From Pegoplata infirma (Eukaryota > Arthropoda > Insecta > Diptera > Anthomyiidae), in contig OY992536.1 in the NCBI GenBank assembly GCA_963921195.1, positions 101,768,778 to 101,832,777 of the forward strand: a DNA stretch of 64,000 nucleotides. The letters are read 5' to 3'. Shown here piece after piece: positions 23,712-35,798 of this stretch (within the stretch, counting starts at the first letter, position 1; every line of letters begins with the position of its first letter). Below the pieces are notes generated by a model, which saw only the letters and a list, made by a program, of their open reading frames with translations, did no database searches and was not told the origin of the DNA. Position numbers and translations under genes: made by a program.

Positions 23712-24417
23712 CAGAGCTTCGAAGGATTTCATTCCTTAATTCGATTTGTCATTCTGAATGAAAATTTAGTGATTGCATTCCCCAATCACATTTTAGCGAA
23801 TTGAATGAATTCACTTTAGACTCATTCGATTTATAAATATCGAATGCATTCGATTTATTTTTTATTCGACTTTCAAAAATCGAATGCATTTGATATTTTT
23901 TTCATTCGACTTTTATAAATCGAATGCATTCACTTGCGAATGCAATCGATTTTCTTTTCATTCAATTTAAAAAATCGAATGGCTTATTCATTCATTGCAT
24001 AAAAAACTTAAAAAAACTTACCAAGATAGAGCAAAACGGATCCAATTTTTTGTCCATAGTATCGAAAACACTCTTCACATTTTTTGTCGTATAGGCAGTT
24101 AATATGTGCATTTTTTAAATTTTCGGGACCACCAAAATTTTTGGATTCAAAATTAGAGCCCATTAGGGTCATCGTATGTAAATAGAGCCAGCGATACTAT
24201 GGACCAAAATTTGGCTCCGTTTTGGTCTATCTATTTAAAAAATTGATTGCATTCGCAATGGAATGATAAAAAATCGAATGCATTCGATTTTTCTAAATGA
24301 ATTCCAAGGACTGCATTCAATGTTGATTTATGAAATCGAATGCATTCACTGACTATGAAAATTGAATGTATTTTTTTGAGAATTCATTCGAAAAGGATTT
24401 CATTCTTCGAAGCTCTG
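23712..24417. mobile_element. 706-bp hAT-like element rich in CGAATGCATTCGA
   Basis: Ends CAGAGCTTCGAA and TTCGAAGCTCTG have flanking 8-mers GGCCTGTA and TGCCTGTA (7 of 8 identical). The subterminal parts contain many ATTCGATT/GAATGCATTCGA motifs in both orientations. Non-coding. Confidence 0.8.
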
Positions 24418-25074
24418 TGCCTGTACGTGTGAGCTTTTGTGTATGGATTTATGATGTTTGTTTACGTTTTGTATGAAACGTCAAAAGTTACACCGTGTGC
24501 TGTCACTAATACTTACACCCATCAGATGCAACTCTGTGATACTACTACTCATGTACTGTAGTGACAGCACACGGTGTAACTTTTGACGTTTCATTATTAC
24601 TTTTTTGACACCTGTCACTTATGTCGAGTCTGTATTAGTCTGTGGTGTTGCCACAGACTAAATACAGACTCGACAGTAGAGTTTTATAAGAAAAACTGGG
24701 GAAAAACTAAGCGATTTAGGAGAAAACACAGCGGTTTTTAGTCCGTTTTACGCTAACATGGCAACACTTTCTACGACTTAGGAGTGAGTGAAACAACAAA
24801 AACCGATCTGGCATCCATTTTTCTTATGACGCGTTATATCAGTTTTCTCTTTCTAACCTAATTCGTAGAATAATTTGAAAATATTAACCATATGGTTAAA
24901 GAATACTTTTTTGACATCTGTCACTTATGTCGAGTCTGTATTAGTCTGTGGTGTTGCCATGTCAGCGTAAAACGGACTAAAAACCGCTCTGTTTTCTCCC
25001 AAAATCACTTAGTTTTTCCCCATTTTTTCTTCTAAAACTCTACTGTCGAGTCTGTATATAGTCTGTGGTAGAAC
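24418..25074. mobile_element. Rearranged MITE fragments around a complete 24652-24950 copy
   Basis: 24418-24580 is the end of a CACAGTACA copy followed by its own inverted fragment (GACAGCACACGGTGTAAC). 24585-24644 is the right end of a 7-bp-TSD family member. 24958-25068 is the left end of the same family in reverse orientation. The two halves are joined by the complete copy at 24652. Confidence 0.6.
24652..24950. mobile_element. 299-bp MITE, 7-bp TSD GTGTTGC
   Basis: Complete member of the CACAGACTAAATACAGACTC family, with GTGTTGC at 24645-24651 and 24951-24957. The target sequence GTGTTGCCATG is part of the same family, so it inserted into a relative. Confidence 0.92.
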
Positions 25075-25599
25075 TACACACAAAAAAATAATCGAGGTAA
25101 TAATGCCTTAGCTGGCATAGGTATTTATTTTTTCTATGAATTTAAAAATATAAGGCATATTACCTTAGCACTATGTAATTCAAATACCTATTAGCTATGC
25201 AGTTTTTACTTTTCAATTTAGGTAGAACTTCGAAAAATTTGTTGACAATAATTTGAAATTAAATAAAAATAAAACAAACATCAAAATTTTTCAACATATA
25301 TTTTCATGATTTTTCAACGCAATAAAACAGATGGAAATTAACAATTCGCAACAAATTATGTAAGAAAAGGTAATTTTATTATTTAATTTATTCGTAAAAA
25401 GAGTAAATTTTATAATTTTTAATGTTTTTTTTAGATAACGCGAATTGCAATTCAAGGAAAATTATGATGGGAAGAAGTCATCAAGAATTAGAAAAAAAGG
25501 AAACTTAAAGCAGTTCTAAAAATGAAAACAAGTGCTTACATGGAATGTCTAAGTTTTTACACGCAATTTTTTAAATTCGATTGTTTCTAAATTATAATG

Positions 25600-28500
25600 A
25601 TATAATGGTACAAAATTTCATAGAATCTGAGACATTAATTTATAGAAAAGTTCTCAAATTTAAAGAAAATTTTTCTAAATCTGAGAACTTTTCTATAGCA
25701 AAATATCTCAGTATATGAGAATTTTTCTATAGAAAAAATATCTCAGAATCTGAGCATTTTTCTATAGAAAAAATTTCTCAGAATCTAAGAATTTTTGTAT
25801 AGAAAAAATATATCAGAATTTGAGAATTTTTCAATAGAAAAAATATCTCAGAATTTTTGAATTTTTCAATAGAAAAAATATCTCAGAATCTGAGAACTTT
25901 TCAATAGAAAATAAATTTTAGAATCTGAGAATTTTTCTATAGGAAAAAATGTCTCAGAATCTGAGATATTTTCTTTTCAAAAATCTCTCAGAATCTGAGA
26001 GTTTCCCTATAGAAAAAATGTTTCAGAATCTGAGAATTTTTCTATAGACATTTTCTGACACATTTTTGTATCGATAAAATCTCATTCTGATACATTTATT
26101 CTATAGAAAAATTCGCAGATTCTGGCAGATTTTTTCTATAGGGAAATTCTCAGATTCTGAAACATTTTTCTATAGAATAGTCTCAAATTCTGAGATATTT
26201 TTCTATAGAAGAAATCTGAGATTCTGAGACATTTTTCTATAGAATAGTCTCAAATTCTGAGATATTTTTCTATAGAAGAAATCTGAGATTCTGAGACATT
26301 TTTCTATAGAAAAAATATAAGATTCAGAGACATTTTTCTAAAGAAAAAATCTCAGATTCTGAGACATTTTTCTATAGAAAAAATTTCAGATTTGGAGACA
26401 TTTTTCTATAGAAAAAATCCAGGTTCTGAGACATTTTTCTATAGAAAAAATCTCAGATTCTGAGACATTTTTCTATAGAAAAAATCTCAGATTCTGAGAC
26501 ATTTTTCTATAGAAAAAATCTCAGATTCTGAGACATTTTTCTATAGAAAAAATCTCAGATTCTGAGACATTTTTCTATAGAAAAAAATCTCAGATTCTGA
26601 GACATTTTTCTATAGAAAAAATCTCAGATTCTGAGACATTTTTCTATAGAAAAAATCTCAGATTCTGAGACATTTTTCTATAGAAAAAATCTCAGATTCT
26701 GAGACATTTTTCTATAGAATAGTCTCAAATTCTGAGATATTTTTCTATAGAAGAAATCTGAGATTCTGAGACATTTTTCTATAGAAAAAATATAAGATTC
26801 AGAGACATTTTTCTAAAGAAAAAATCTCAGATTCTGAGACATTTTTCTATAGAAAAAATTTCAGATTTGGAGACATTTTTCTATAGAAAAAATCCAGGTT
26901 CTGAGACATTTTTCTATAGAAAAAATCTCAGATTCTGAGACATTTTTCTATAGAAAAAATCTCAGATTCTGAGACATTTTTCTATAGAAAAAAATCTCAG
27001 ATTCTGAGACATTTTTCTATAGAAAAAATCTCAGATTCTGAGACATTTTTCTATAGAAAAAATCTCAGATTCTGAGACATTTTTCTATAGAAAAAATCTC
27101 AGATTCTGAGACATTTTTCTATTGAAAAAATCTCAGATTCTGAGACATTTTTCTATAGAAAAAATCTCAGATTCTGAGACATTTTTCTATAGAAAAAATA
27201 TAAGATTCTGAGACATTTTTCTATAGAAAAAATCTCAGATTCTGAGACATTTTTCTATAGAAAAAATCTCAGATTCTGAGACATTTTTCTATAGAAAAAA
27301 ATCTCAGATTCTGAGACATTTTTCTATAGAAAAAATCTCAGATTCTGAGACATTTTTCTATAGAAAAAATCTCAGATTCTGAGACATTTTTCTATAGAAA
27401 AAATCTCAGATTCTGAGACATTTTTCTATTGAAAAAATCTCAGATTCTGAGACATTTTTCTATAGAAAAAATCTCAGATTCTGAGACATTTTTCTATAGA
27501 AAAAATATAAGATTCTGAGACATTTTTCTATAGAAAAAATCTCAGATTCTGAGACATTTTTCTATAAAAAAAATTTCAGATTCTAAGACATTTTTCTATA
27601 GAAAAATCTCAGACTCTTAGACATTTTTCTATAGAAAAAATCTCAGATTCTGAAACATTTTTCTATAGAATAGTCTCAAATTCTGAGATATTTTTCTATA
27701 GAAGAAATCTGAGATTCTGAGACATTTTTCTATAGAAAAAATATAAGATTCAGAGACATTTTTCTAAAGAAAAAATCTCAGATTCTGAGACATTTTTCTA
27801 TAGAAAAAATTTCAGATTTGGAGACATTTTTCTATAGAAAAAATCCAGGTTCTGAGACATTTTTCTATAGAAAAAATCTCAGATTCTGAGACATTTTTCT
27901 ATAGAAAAAATCTCAGATTCTGAGACATTTTTCTATAGAAAAAATCTCAGATTCTGAGACATTTTTCTATAGAAAAAATCTCAGATTCTGAGACATTTTT
28001 CTATAGAAAAAAATCTCAGATTCTGAGACATTTTTCTATAGAAAAAATCTCAGATTCTGAGACATTTTTCTATAGAAAAAATCTCAGATTCTGAGACATT
28101 TTTCTATAGAAAAAATCTCAGATTCTGAGACATTTTTCTATTGAAAAAATCTCAGATTCTGAGACATTTTTCTATAGAAAAAATCTCAGATTCTGAGACA
28201 TTTTTCTATAGAAAAAATCTCAGATTCTGAGACATTTTTCTATAGAAAAAATCTCAGATTCTGAGACATTTTTCTATAGAAAAAATCTCAGATTCTGAGA
28301 CATTTTTCTATAGAAAAAATATCAGATTCTGAGACATTTTTCTATAGAAAAAAATATCAGATTCTGAGACATTTTTCTATAGAAAAAATATCACATTCTG
28401 AGACATTTTTCTATAGAAAAAATATCACATTCTGAGACATTTTTCTATAGAAAAAATATCACATTCTGAGACATTTTTCTGTAGAAAAAATATCACATTC

Positions 28501-28900
28501 TGAGACATTTTTCTATAGAAAAAATATCACATTCTGAGACATTTTTCTATAGAAAAAATATCACATTCTGAGACATTTTTCTATAGAAAAAATCTCATGT
28601 TCTGTGACATTTTTTATAGAAAAAATTTCAGATTCTGAGACATTTTTCTATAGAAAAAATCTCAGATTCTGAGACATTTTTCTATAAAAAAAATTTCAGA
28701 TTCTAAGACATTTTTCTATAGAAAAATCTTAGACTCTGAGACATTTTTCTATAGAAAAAAATCTGAGATTTTAAGATATTTTTCTATAGAAAAAATCTCA
28801 GATTCTGAGATATTTTTTCTATAGAAAAATTCTAAGATTTTTATATAAAAAATGTCTCAGAGTCTTAAAATATCTAAGAATCTTAAAATTTTTCTATTTA
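25600..28900. repeat. 34-36-bp palindromic tandem array
   Basis: The main unit reads TTTTTCTATAGAAAAAA then TCTCAGATTCTGAGACA, i.e. two adjacent dyads (TTTTTCTATAGAAAAA and TCTCAGATTCTGAGA). Most units are 34 bp. From 25600 to about 26080 units read in one orientation (AGAATCTGAGAATTTTTC); from about 26100 to 28830 the opposite. Variant blocks such as GAATAGTCTCAAATTCTGAG recur at 26172, 26234, 26716 and 27666, showing higher-order duplication. The related 36-bp array is in the RNF220 intron. Confidence 0.95.
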
Positions 28901-29122
28901 AAAAGTGTATTAGAATAGATAATTTTTCTATATAAATAACTTTTCTTTAAAATTGAAAGTGAAAAAAATAAAAATATAAAATAAATTGAAAATAATAAAC
29001 TTTTCGTATTTTTTATTTAAATTTTGAAAGGAAATGGTGTAAAAATACCATTACTAATGCAAGGTAACACTACCAAATTATTTACGTAATATTACCTATT
29101 TATCAATGCTATTTCACCTTAA

Positions 29123-29429
29123 AGGTAACTACAGACGACGCAATATTATGCACAATATTCAATTATATTGATGGTGTGTGGGTAATATTGACGATTGTAC
29201 AATGGTCAATCTTAAGGTGCATACAGACGACGCAATATTATGTACAATATTCAATTATATTGATGGTGTGTGGGTAAGATTGACCATTGTACAATCGTCA
29301 ATATTACCCACACACCTTCAATATAATTGAATATTGTACATAATATTGCGTCGTATGTAGGTACCTTTACCCACACACGATCAATATAATTGAATATTGT
29401 ACATAATATTGCGTCGTCTGTAGGTACCT
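29123..29429. mobile_element. 152-bp palindromic MITE interrupted by its own family, TSD TAA
   Basis: Ends AGGTAACTACAGACGACGC and GCGTCGTCTGTAGGTACCT are flanked by TAA. Removing the inner copy at 29215-29366 and one TTA leaves exactly 152 bp. Confidence 0.92.
29215..29366. mobile_element. 152-bp palindromic MITE nested in a sister copy, TSD TTA
   Basis: It begins AGGTGCATACAGACGACGC and ends GTCGTATGTAGGTACCT, flanked by TTA inside the sister element's CAATCTTACCCACAC. It has the same length as the copies at 29123 and 29838. Confidence 0.93.
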
Positions 29430-29837
29430 TAAAAGCTAAGGTAGATTTCTGTCAACCATAATAAATTTTCGAACAAAGGAATTACCTTAGCTTTTAAGTA
29501 ACATTACCTTTTTACTTAGCAAATGCCCCGTTTGCCTGGCGCTAAGGTATTTTTATACTATAATTTTAGGTAATATTACCTCGATTTTTTTTTGTGTGTA
29601 TGAAATTAATGAGGTTTGAATCGTACTTTCGTTGAAACCTCAATACAAAAAGCACAGACTATATACAGACTCGACAGTAGTGTTTTATAAGAAAAAACGG
29701 GGAAAAACTAAGCGATTTTAGGAGAAAACAGAGCGGTTTTTGCTGGTTTTAAGCTAACATGGCAACACTTTCTACGACTTAGGAGTAAGTGAAACAACAA
29801 AAACCGATCTGGCATCTATTTTTCTTATGGCGCGTTA

Positions 29838-29989
29838 AGGTACCTACATACGACGCAATATTATGTACAATATTCAATTATATTGAAGGTGTGTGGGTAA
29901 TATTGACGATTGTACAATGGTCAATCTTACCCACACACCATCAATATAATTGAATATTGTACATTATATTGCGTCGTCTGTATGCACCT
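29838..29989. mobile_element. 152-bp palindromic MITE, TSD TTA
   Basis: Third copy of the family at 29123/29215. It begins AGGTACCTACATACGACGC and is flanked by TTA inside GCGCGTTA of the host MITE. Confidence 0.92.
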
Positions 29990-29997
29990 TTAGAGAA

Positions 29998-30328
29998 TAA
30001 TCACAATTGGGATAATAATCACAATTGGAGCGGGAAGCGTTTTTCCGCAACTGTTCACATACGTTTTATATGACAGCAAAATTCCGCCGCGTTTTTCCGC
30101 CAAACTAGATTCAATTCTATTTTTATGAGGACAATTGCGTTTTTCCGCTTCCCGCTCCAATTGTGATTATTCTCTGGAGCGGGAAGCGTTTTTCCGCAAC
30201 TGTTCCCATACGTTTTATATGACAACAAAATTCCGCCACGTTTTTCCGCCAAACTAGATTCAATTCTATTTTTATGAGGACAATTGCGTTTTTCCGCTTC
30301 CCGCTCCAATTGTGATTATTCTCTTATG
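29998..30328. repeat. Two tandem palindromic units with ends AATCACAATTGGAGCGG
   Basis: Two units (about 30015-30175 and 30175-30320) each read GGAGCGGGAAGCGTTTTTCC ... GGACAATTGCGTTTTTCCGC. Inner identity is high, with a shared boundary ATTGTGATTATTCTC. Fragments of the same element lie at 41297-41343 and 43927-44010. The 84-codon minus-strand frame is repeat sequence. Confidence 0.75.
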
Positions 30329-30382
30329 TCAGTTTTCTCTTTCTAAACTAATTCGTAGAATAATTTGAAAATATTAACCATA

Positions 30383-31682
30383 CACGCAAAAAAAAACTTG
30401 TGTCGGAGTGAGCAAAAATCTGGCATAATTTTACCAAAAATATGCTAAAACTACAACCGACGAAGTAGTTTTCGTAATTTAGCCAAAACACTTATGTAAA
30501 AAATTTTGAAGAAAATGCTAATGCTATTTAAGCAAAAACTTGGTAAAATATACCAAAAGAAATATGGTGAAATATACCAAAATTATTTGAAAAGCTGACT
30601 AAAAATAATGCTAAAAATTACCACATTTATGCTAAAATAAATTTTCAATAAATTTTTGTAAAAATTTGTATATTTATTGAATTTAAAATTTTCACAGAAT
30701 AAATCCATATTAATATAATAAATGTTGTGTAGGATTTAATTTACCACCGACCAACTGACCCTTTTTGTACAATTTTCTCGAGTGACTGCTGCCTACGCTT
30801 CTTCTTGAAGTAAAGGATCCGCTATAGCTTCACGAATTTATTTAAAAGCATCCTGTAAAAATAGAAAATTATTACAAAACATAAATTTTTAATTTAAAAA
30901 ATTGGTTAACCCCATTGGTCTCTTGGTAAGGAGGAACACTTACTTTGTCATTCCATTTGTAACTCATCAAAACAGATATGGACTCCCTTGGCTTTGGGTT
31001 TTTAGGTTTTAATTTTATGACTAAAGGCAGGATTGGTGTCCACGCTCTTTATAGTAGTGAAGGATTCTCCATAGCTTCAAAAATTTATTAGCAGTACCCT
31101 GTAAAAATATAAAATTATTACCAAACACTATTTTTTAACTAAAAATCTATTAAACCTTATTGGTGTCTTCGGAATGCGGGTATACTCACTTTATCATTAC
31201 ATTTGTTATTCATCGAAACATACGTCTGGGACTCCATTGGTTTTTCTTATTGAATGGTGTTTTAAGTGATGAAAGCAAAATTAACTTTAACATTCTTTTA
31301 TCTTACATTTATTTATCTTTTAGAAAACTAATTATTTATTTTTATTTATGTATTAATTTATTTTTATTTTATATATCAATTTCCTTTTTACGTTTTTATA
31401 ACACAAAAAATAAACGAACATCGCACGCACACAAAAATACAAAATGAAAATGGCGGTCTGTATTTGTTTTGTTTTTTTGTTGTTTTCTTTCGATAAATTT
31501 TTGTGCAGGTAATTTGCGTTATTGAGCAAGCTACTTGGTTATTTTACATAAAAAATGAATTATGTTACTTTAACATCGACAAGCATAATATTAGCAAAAA
31601 TTTGGTAAAAATTTTTTTTTGGTATGAAAAAAGTTTTACCAAGTAGGATTGCTCAATCTTACACAGATTTTTTTTTTGCGTG
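30383..31682. mobile_element. 1.3-kb CACGCAAAAAAA element, TSD TA
   Basis: Same family as 13564 and 46590. The host sequence ACCATATGG, intact at 23020 and 24888, is split as ACCATA..TATGG, proving a TA duplication. It has no transposase frame. The 95-codon plus frame at 31160 matches one in the sister copy at 14601 and is family sequence; whether it means anything is unknown. Confidence 0.93.
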
Positions 31683-31742
31683 TATGGTTAAATAATACTT
31701 TTTTGACACCTGTCATATTTGTCGAGTCTGTATTAGTCTGTG

Positions 31743-32787
31743 CAAAAAGGTTTCAATTTGTGTTAGAAAATACGTGTTTTCAAATGAGGTTTGGCTCGAA
31801 ACCTCGTTAAACGGAATTTCGAGTCCAAAAAAAATATTAGCATATTTTTGGCTAATTTATGCCAGATTTTTGTTCACTAACAATAAGACACAGATTTTTG
31901 TTTGCGTTTAAATAACGGTGTTCAAGGGTAGTTAACATGTAAAATTTAATTATTATAAATTTATTTAAATGTTTTGTTGCGCATCAGCTTTTGGACAAAT
32001 TTATGGATTTGATTTTTTTTTTTGGAGGGGAATTTCATTTTAAGATTGGGAACATGGGTAACAAGTTTCTGGCAGCACTGTTCAGCTAGAATAAGTATAC
32101 TTGGTGTGTGTGTCTAGGCTACACCATTGTGAATTGTTAAGAAATTATTGTGAATGACTTATTATAGACATAAACCGTATTAACCCTTAGCTGATTTATA
32201 GACATCGCGTGGCTCAGTTCTTTTTTGCATTAATAGATGGCGTCATAAGTACTTGCGGTTTATGTGAAAACTGGAAAGGTGGTTTCTCTTAAATATTTTG
32301 TTTGCCTTCATCATTCAAAGGGTTTTTCTTTTCATATCGAAAAACGCATTACCCCTTCGGATGTCGCTACCACAGGCTCCACAAAATGAAAATATCATTT
32401 TGGCCATCCAAGTCCGTACAAATTCCTGGTTTAGTACACGTTTTACCGGTGTCCTTGTCAAAATTTCTTTGTTGTTAACTTTAACAAGGACAAATTGATG
32501 CGAATCCTAAAAACCGCCACAAGTGAACTAAATATTAAAAGAAGGATGAATATTTCAAAAACATGTCGCGTTGCTTTTAAAAAAATCGTGACGTTTAATA
32601 AAATTGCTTATGTAAATCTATTGATCTTTGTTAGTATCTTTATTGTAACTGCACTGATCACTTAAAAGCTAAACAAACATTCTTATTTTGTTTTTTTTTT
32701 GGCGAAAATATAAAAATCCTATACTTAAAATTAAAACAATTTTAGTTTTCAAATAAAAATACAACTTAATATTAATGGAAATGCTTT
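31743..32787. other. Non-coding spacer
   Basis: After the CAAAAAG duplication there is a short inverted pair with 29607-29640 (GAAACCTC / GAGGTTT). The rest is AT-rich with no recognised gene. The 66-codon frame at 32298 has no domain. Confidence 0.35.
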
Positions 32788-33174
32788 AATATACACCATT
32801 TTCAACTGTATTTCAGAAATAGTCAATTATATTTTAGATTTTCCAGTTGTGTTGCAGAAATAATCAATTGTATTTCAGATTTTCCAATTGTATTTCAAAA
32901 ATAGTCAAGTGTATTTCAGATTTTCTAATTGAATTTACGTGAATTGTATTTCAGTAACACTAGTTAACAGATATTTTTAACAACGGCATTTTGCATGAAT
33001 TTGCCATGTAAAATCTCGTGCTGAATTTGAAAATGAAATCCAAAGTTCCAAAACTTGACAGTTTTCGAGATATTGCCAACTTATCATATTTAAAAAAAAA
33101 GTGGTTTTAATTAACTAAATAATATCTCTGCACCAAATCGGTGGATTTCATATTTTTATCGATATATCGACATC

Positions 33175-33818
33175 ATAGATGGGAATTTTTCATTACCATT
33201 GAAATTTAATTACCATTGGTTGATATCAATGGTAATGAAAAAATTTTCATTACCATTTAATGGTAATTAAATTTTTTTAATTGAAAAAATAATTACTAAT
33301 GGTAATGAAATGCACCAATTGTTGAAATACACCAATTATAATTGGTTTCAAAACCATTGGTTTGCACATTTTTGTTTTTTTTGAAAAGTTAAAAATTTAA
33401 ACATCAAAGTATGTTTTTACAAAAAAATATGAAATGTTAAAGACAAAAAACAAAACGCAAATTAAAAATTCAAATATTGTGTTATACAAAGGCAATCAAC
33501 GTGTGTTTTGTTTATAAAATGTGAAAAACTAAAACACCATATAAAAAAAAACAACAGATATTTCCAAATATTAACGATTTTGACAATATTGTGACGACTT
33601 TTACTAATGGTAATTATTTTTTTTAAGTGATGCCATACCAATGGTAATTATTTTTTTTTAATTTTCATTTGTAATTAAATTGATAAGTAATTTAATTGGT
33701 ACAATTGATAAAACCAATGGTAATGAAAAAAATTTAATTACCATTGACATCAATTAAATGGTAATTAAACCATCAATTAATTGGTGCCTTTAATTAATTA
33801 GTCCCATCTATGCCTTAG
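33175..33818. mobile_element. CATAGATGGGA element with ACCATTGG motifs
   Basis: CATAGATGGGAATTTTTCAT at the left and TCCCATCTATG at the right are inverted. Interior ends are full of ATTACCATT/AATGGTAAT in both orientations. A related end (AAATTCCCATGTATG) sits at 35468-35483. No target duplication was found. Confidence 0.55.
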
Positions 33819-34770
33819 AGCAACAAAATGTATGACCGACCCACAATATTTTTTTAGTCCAAACATTTTTTCTGAACACCCCTACCCTCTATCTTTAACT
33901 GTTAAGGCGGTCCCCATACAATTTTTTTGTATTTTTTGCAAATTTGTTTTATTTAATCAGCTTCTACCGGTCCAATGGTGCGTCCGAGAGGGACGTCCCA
34001 TTTATTTTTACCCTACAACATTTTTTCAAAACATACCTACGCCCTATCTCCACTCCCTAAGTAGGCTCCCATACAAATAACAGTTGGAGCAAATTTTATA
34101 AAAATGTAATTTTGTATGGGAGCCTACTTAGGGATTGGAGATAGGGCGTAGGTATGTTTTGAAAAAATGTTGTAGGGTAAAAATAAATGGGGGTCGGTCT
34201 CACTACTGACCACAGTACATGAGTAGTAGTATCACAGAGTTGCATCTGATGGGTGTAAGTATTAGTGACAGCACACGGTGTAACTTTTGACGTTTCATAC
34301 AAAACGTAAACAAACATCATAAATACATGCACAAAAGCTCACACGTACAGGCACACATATACTAGGCAGCGATGATCATTCTGTACTAAAAACCATACCA
34401 CCATATTGGAAAGTACGCAATTAGCACCAGTGTTTGCATACTAGTCTGTACTGTGCTAATGACTAATTACAAAAACTAAAAAAATTGTATGGGAAACGTC
34501 TTAACAGTTAAAGATAGAGGGTAGGTGTGTTCAGAGAAAATGTTTGGGCTAAAAAAATATTGTGGGTCGGTCATATATTTTGTTGCTCTAAGGGCACTAT
34601 TAGGGCAGTTAGAGCGGTTGGAACAAATTTAAAAAAATGTCGTTTTGTGTGGGAGCCCCCTTAGAAATTGGAGATAAGGTATTATTTGTTCCAAAGAAAT
34701 GTTAAGACGTAAAAATTAATGGGGGTCGGTCTTATAAAGGACCCCCTATGACGCACCATTGGAGCAGTAG
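33812..34770. repeat. Nested palindrome containing a hAT-like MITE
   Basis: 33815-33925 (GAGCAACAAAATGTATGACC) pairs with 34480-34595, and 33985-34080 (CCTACGCCCTATCTCC) pairs with 34100-34195. 34620-34770 is a further diverged copy (GACGCACCATTGGAGCAG against CCAATGGTGCGTC at 33972). No gene. Confidence 0.7.
34211..34455. mobile_element. 245-bp hAT-like MITE (CACAGTACA family), reverse copy
   Basis: It begins CACAGTACATGAGTAGTAG and ends CTAGTCTGTACTGTG, flanked by CTACTGAC and CTAATGAC (7 of 8). It has identical length to the copy at 12995-13239. Confidence 0.9.
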
Positions 34771-35798
34771 AAATTATTTAAGATTGGAAAATTACAATAA
34801 AATTTTTTCAAAAAATTTTAAAAAATAGTAATAATCGTTAGCCCACGATCTTCCTGGGCAAAAAATTTGTAGAATTGATAGAAGTTTTACACAAAAAAAT
34901 TTAAAAAAAAATCGAAGAGTACAAACATTTTCAAAAGTGAGATTTAAATTTTAAAACTTAAAAATCGCATACTAGAGCGCTTTTAAGAATTTTTTTGGAT
35001 TTTTTTTTAGAAAGTACGTAAAAAAACAAAAATTTTGAAAAAAAAAATTGAAACTTGGACCATTATTGAAGAAGTTATGATTAAAAGAAGTTTGAGTAAA
35101 GGAACAAACTACCAATTTTTAAAAATTCGATATCTTTTGAACGGATCATCAAAAAAATCTGAAAATTTACCACGAAGGAGTTTTCGAAGGGTACTAAAAA
35201 CTGTAAACGAATTGGGAAAATCTAAAAAAAAAAAGTTTTTCAAAGTGTCCGATTTCACATGGAATGCCCCATATATGTATTTGTTGTAAAAAAATGTGTT
35301 TTTTATCAATTGTAAATAGTTTTTTTTAGGCATTTGTGCCGTTTCATTGGCATTAGTACAAACAATGCCAATGCCAAAAAAGTTCATTGTCAATAAATGC
35401 TAATGCTTTTTTTTGGCATTGACATTAGTTCCAACTAATGCCAATGAAAATTCAATGCCAAACAAAAATTCCCATGTATGATCTCCGGACAAAATCGAAG
35501 GGTTTGAATTTATTTATTTCAGATGTGCTTAATGTAAAAAGTTTTTACAAAAACACAAATATGCTTGTATTTGTATAAAAACTGAATTTCTGATTTTTAA
35601 CCCAAATGCGTGTAATTTTTAAAATTTTTAACGAATTTTTTTTTAAAACCTTTTTAGTTTATTCGAAAACATTCAACAGAAACCGGATGATATGCGTCTG
35701 AACGTAGAGATCAAATGGAGTAAAACTGCATTTACAGTTTTTAATTTCGTGATCCTGTTTCCTTTCAAAAGGACTTCAAAGTTTTAATTCTAAACGTA
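34771..35798. other. Non-coding, with a TGGCATT-rich repeat
   Basis: 35330-35480 holds many AATGCCAATG motifs in both orientations, ending AAATTCCCATGTATG. 35240-35285 (TGGAATGCCCCATATATG) recalls the foldback interior at 4643-8351. Nothing else was recognised. Confidence 0.4.

Larger units (their letters stand above)
25077..29598. mobile_element. 4.5-kb TA-flanked element carrying a palindromic satellite
   Basis: Inverted ends CACACAAAAAAA followed by ATCGAGGTAATA, each flanked by TA (25075-25076, 29599-29600). Subterminal parts on both sides use TTACCTTAGC/GGTAATATTACC motifs. About 3.3 kb of the interior is a 34-36-bp tandem array, and near the right end two 152-bp MITEs are inserted. No coding frame. 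The terminal pattern CACRCAAAAAAA resembles the family at 13564, 30383 and 46590. Confidence 0.78.
29653..31742. mobile_element. CACAGACTA-family MITE expanded by insertions, TSD CAAAAAG
   Basis: Ends CACAGACTATATACAGACTC and GTCTGTATTAGTCTGTG are flanked by perfect 7-bp CAAAAAG (29646-29652, 31743-31749). The 300-bp body is interrupted at GGCGCGTTA by the MITEs at 29838-30323 and at ACCATATGG by the 1.3-kb element at 30383. Confidence 0.92.

Noticed and set aside
25600..28900. CRISPR-like regular repeat spacing
   Set aside because: There are no unique spacers; the whole 34-bp unit repeats, and the genome is eukaryotic.
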